NCBI GenBank assembly: GCA_903873095.1
Contig: CAIQMU010000121.1
Location: 1 to 5,692 of the forward strand
DNA: 5,692 nucleotides
Source of the DNA: an uncultured bacterium
Lineage (GTDB): Bacteria > Patescibacteriota > Minisyncoccia > Phycocordibacterales > UBA1006
Direction of reading: 5' to 3'
Shown piece by piece: positions 4,860-5,692 of this stretch. The position numbers and the translations under genes are program-made. Positions within the stretch are counted from its first letter, which is position 1; each line of letters starts with the position of its first letter. The notes beneath the pieces are model-generated. The model was not told where the DNA came from. It made no database searches and saw only the letters and a list, made by a program, of their open reading frames with translations.

Positions 4860-5692
4860 ATGAGACAATTTAAAATATCCAAAAGCATTACATTACGAGA
4901 TACTTTATCCATCGAAAGATATTTGTCGGAATTAAATAAAATTCCACTAATTACACCCGATGAAGAGGTCGCCCTCGCAAAACGCATTAAAAAGGGAGAC
5001 GTCTTCGCTATCGGAGAATTAGTAAAAGCCAATTTACGATTTGTTGTTTCAGTTGCAAAACAATACCAGAACAAGGGATTACCTCTCGAAGATCTTATAA
5101 ACGAAGGTAACCTTGGACTAGTTAAGGCTGCTGAACGTTATGATGCAACTCGAGGTTTTAGATTCATTTCTTATGGAGTTTGGTGGATTCGCCAAAGTAT
5201 TATGGCGGCATTATCCGATCATCACGGACCAACGCGAGTTCCTTCAAACGTTAGGCTTAATATACTAAAGATATATCATGCCACTAGCAGCTTCTTAACA
5301 GAATTCGAAAGAGTTCCAACTGTTGAAGAATTATCTGGTATCACCAACTTATCGGAAGATATGGTTTCCGAAACTATTCAAGTGATGGAACGTAGATCAT
5401 TTAGTTTAGATAGTCCGATTCCCGGAATAGATGGTAGTGAAATTAATTCACACGATACATTCGCTGATACAGAAAGTCGTGGACCTGATCAAGATGTTGA
5501 AAGATTTGAATCTCTAAGCCATGATCTTAACCAAGCATTCTCTATTCTCACCGACCAGCAAAAAAAGGTCCTCATACTCTACTTCGGAATTGGACAACCC
5601 GAGGGAGCCCTCACAAATTTTGAAGATATTGCTGAACGTTTAAAAGTATCCAGTGGTCACACTTTAACTGTTCAGACGATCAGACTTATTAA
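4860..5692 (+). CDS. Sigma-70 family RNA polymerase sigma factor, RpoD/SigA-like, divergent region 4 (partial, C-terminus off right edge)
   Basis: The frame is open from ATG 4860 to the edge, giving 277 residues. The N-terminus, M-R-Q-F-K-I-S-K-S-I-T, is nearly that of Bacteroidota RpoD, with no long region 1.1. Region 1.2 is at about 17-47 (R-Y-L-S-E-L, E-E-V-A-L-A-K-R-I-K-K-G-D). Region 2 is at 53-118, with N-L-R-F-V-V-S-V-A-K, D-L-I-N-E-G-N-L-G-L, G-F-R-F-I-S-Y and W-W-I-R-Q-S-I. Region 3 is at about 126-185, with P-T-V-E-E-L and S-L-D-S-P. Region 4 starts near 223 (L-T-D-Q-Q-K-K-V-L, F-G-I-G). It binds core polymerase and directs promoter choice. Oddities: region 4.2 carries about six extra residues, and the usual T-R-E-R-V-R-Q-I reads T-V-Q-T-I-R-L-I at 270-277. 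It could be a primary or an alternative sigma factor, so I give no symbol. Its promoter has the same form as those of its neighbours. Confidence 0.92.
   Translation, partial: MRQFKISKSITLRDTLSIERYLSELNKIPLITPDEEVALAKRIKKGDVFAIGELVKANLRFVVSVAKQYQNKGLPLEDLINEGNLGLVKAAERYDATRGFRFISYGVWWIRQSIMAALSDHHGPTRVPSNVRLNILKIYHATSSFLTEFERVPTVEELSGITNLSEDMVSETIQVMERRSFSLDSPIPGIDGSEINSHDTFADTESRGPDQDVERFESLSHDLNQAFSILTDQQKKVLILYFGIGQPEGALTNFEDIAERLKVSSGHTLTVQTIRLI

Noticed and set aside
4841..5074. Minus-strand frame of 77 codons
   Set aside because: It is antisense to conserved sigma regions 1.2-2 and the leader of the sigma gene.
4860..5692. Bacteroidota as the source organism
   Set aside because: The sigma N-terminus and lipobox fit, but five promoters lack the TTTG/TAnnTTTG form of that phylum and other families point to Patescibacteria. 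I keep this open rather than excluded.

Overview
The window looks like bacterial chromosome from a small-genome, host-associated or environmental lineage. I favour Patescibacteria (CPR) at about 0.6. The reasons are AT-rich DNA, mostly Shine-Dalgarno-free and A-rich start regions, many short exported proteins of unknown function, and families I associate with that group (CSLREA beta-helix proteins, DUF5666-like exported proteins, DUF5715 M15-like peptidases, short YdeI/OmpD-associated proteins ending in a CCW-GC-HR tail). The standard code fits, because every gene ends at a normal stop with no in-frame TGA. One contrary sign is the sigma factor at the right edge, whose N-terminus and region 2 resemble Bacteroidota RpoD. 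However, the promoters here are TTGACA/TGnTAnnnT, not the Bacteroidota TTTG/TAnnTTTG type.

Layout, left to right. (1) Positions 1-2393, minus strand, hold a two-gene operon: a DUF5666-like secreted protein, then, 4 bases downstream, a very long secreted CSLREA protein made of GGAI/FxxN beta-helix rungs that runs off the left edge. (2) Positions 2454-2705, plus strand, hold a divergent short YdeI/OmpD-associated family gene whose 5' end overlaps the operon promoter. (3) Positions 2735-2768 hold a bidirectional hairpin terminator shared with a 39-residue membrane microprotein on the minus strand (2762-2881). (4) Positions 2971-3435, plus strand, encode a small lipoprotein of unknown function, ended by a terminator at 3454-3482. 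(5) Positions 3481-4122, minus strand, encode a DUF5715/M15-like zinc peptidase with a probably leaderless mRNA. (6) Positions 4206-4625, minus strand, encode a two-helix membrane protein, ended by a UUCG-loop terminator at 4154-4177. (7) From 4860 to the right edge, plus strand, is a divergent sigma-70 family factor, truncated in its region 4.2.

The genes appear to be separate short transcription units, mostly concerned with the cell surface (adhesin-like protein, lipoprotein, wall peptidase, membrane proteins) plus one transcription factor. I see no rRNA, tRNA, CRISPR, insertion sequence or known defence system. No intergenic gap exceeds 300 bases; the longest (4626-4859) holds two divergent promoters and nothing else I can support. 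The most notable points are the Pmp-like repeat protein with paired cysteines, the sigma factor with an altered -35 recognition helix, and a promoter pattern shared by five transcription units.
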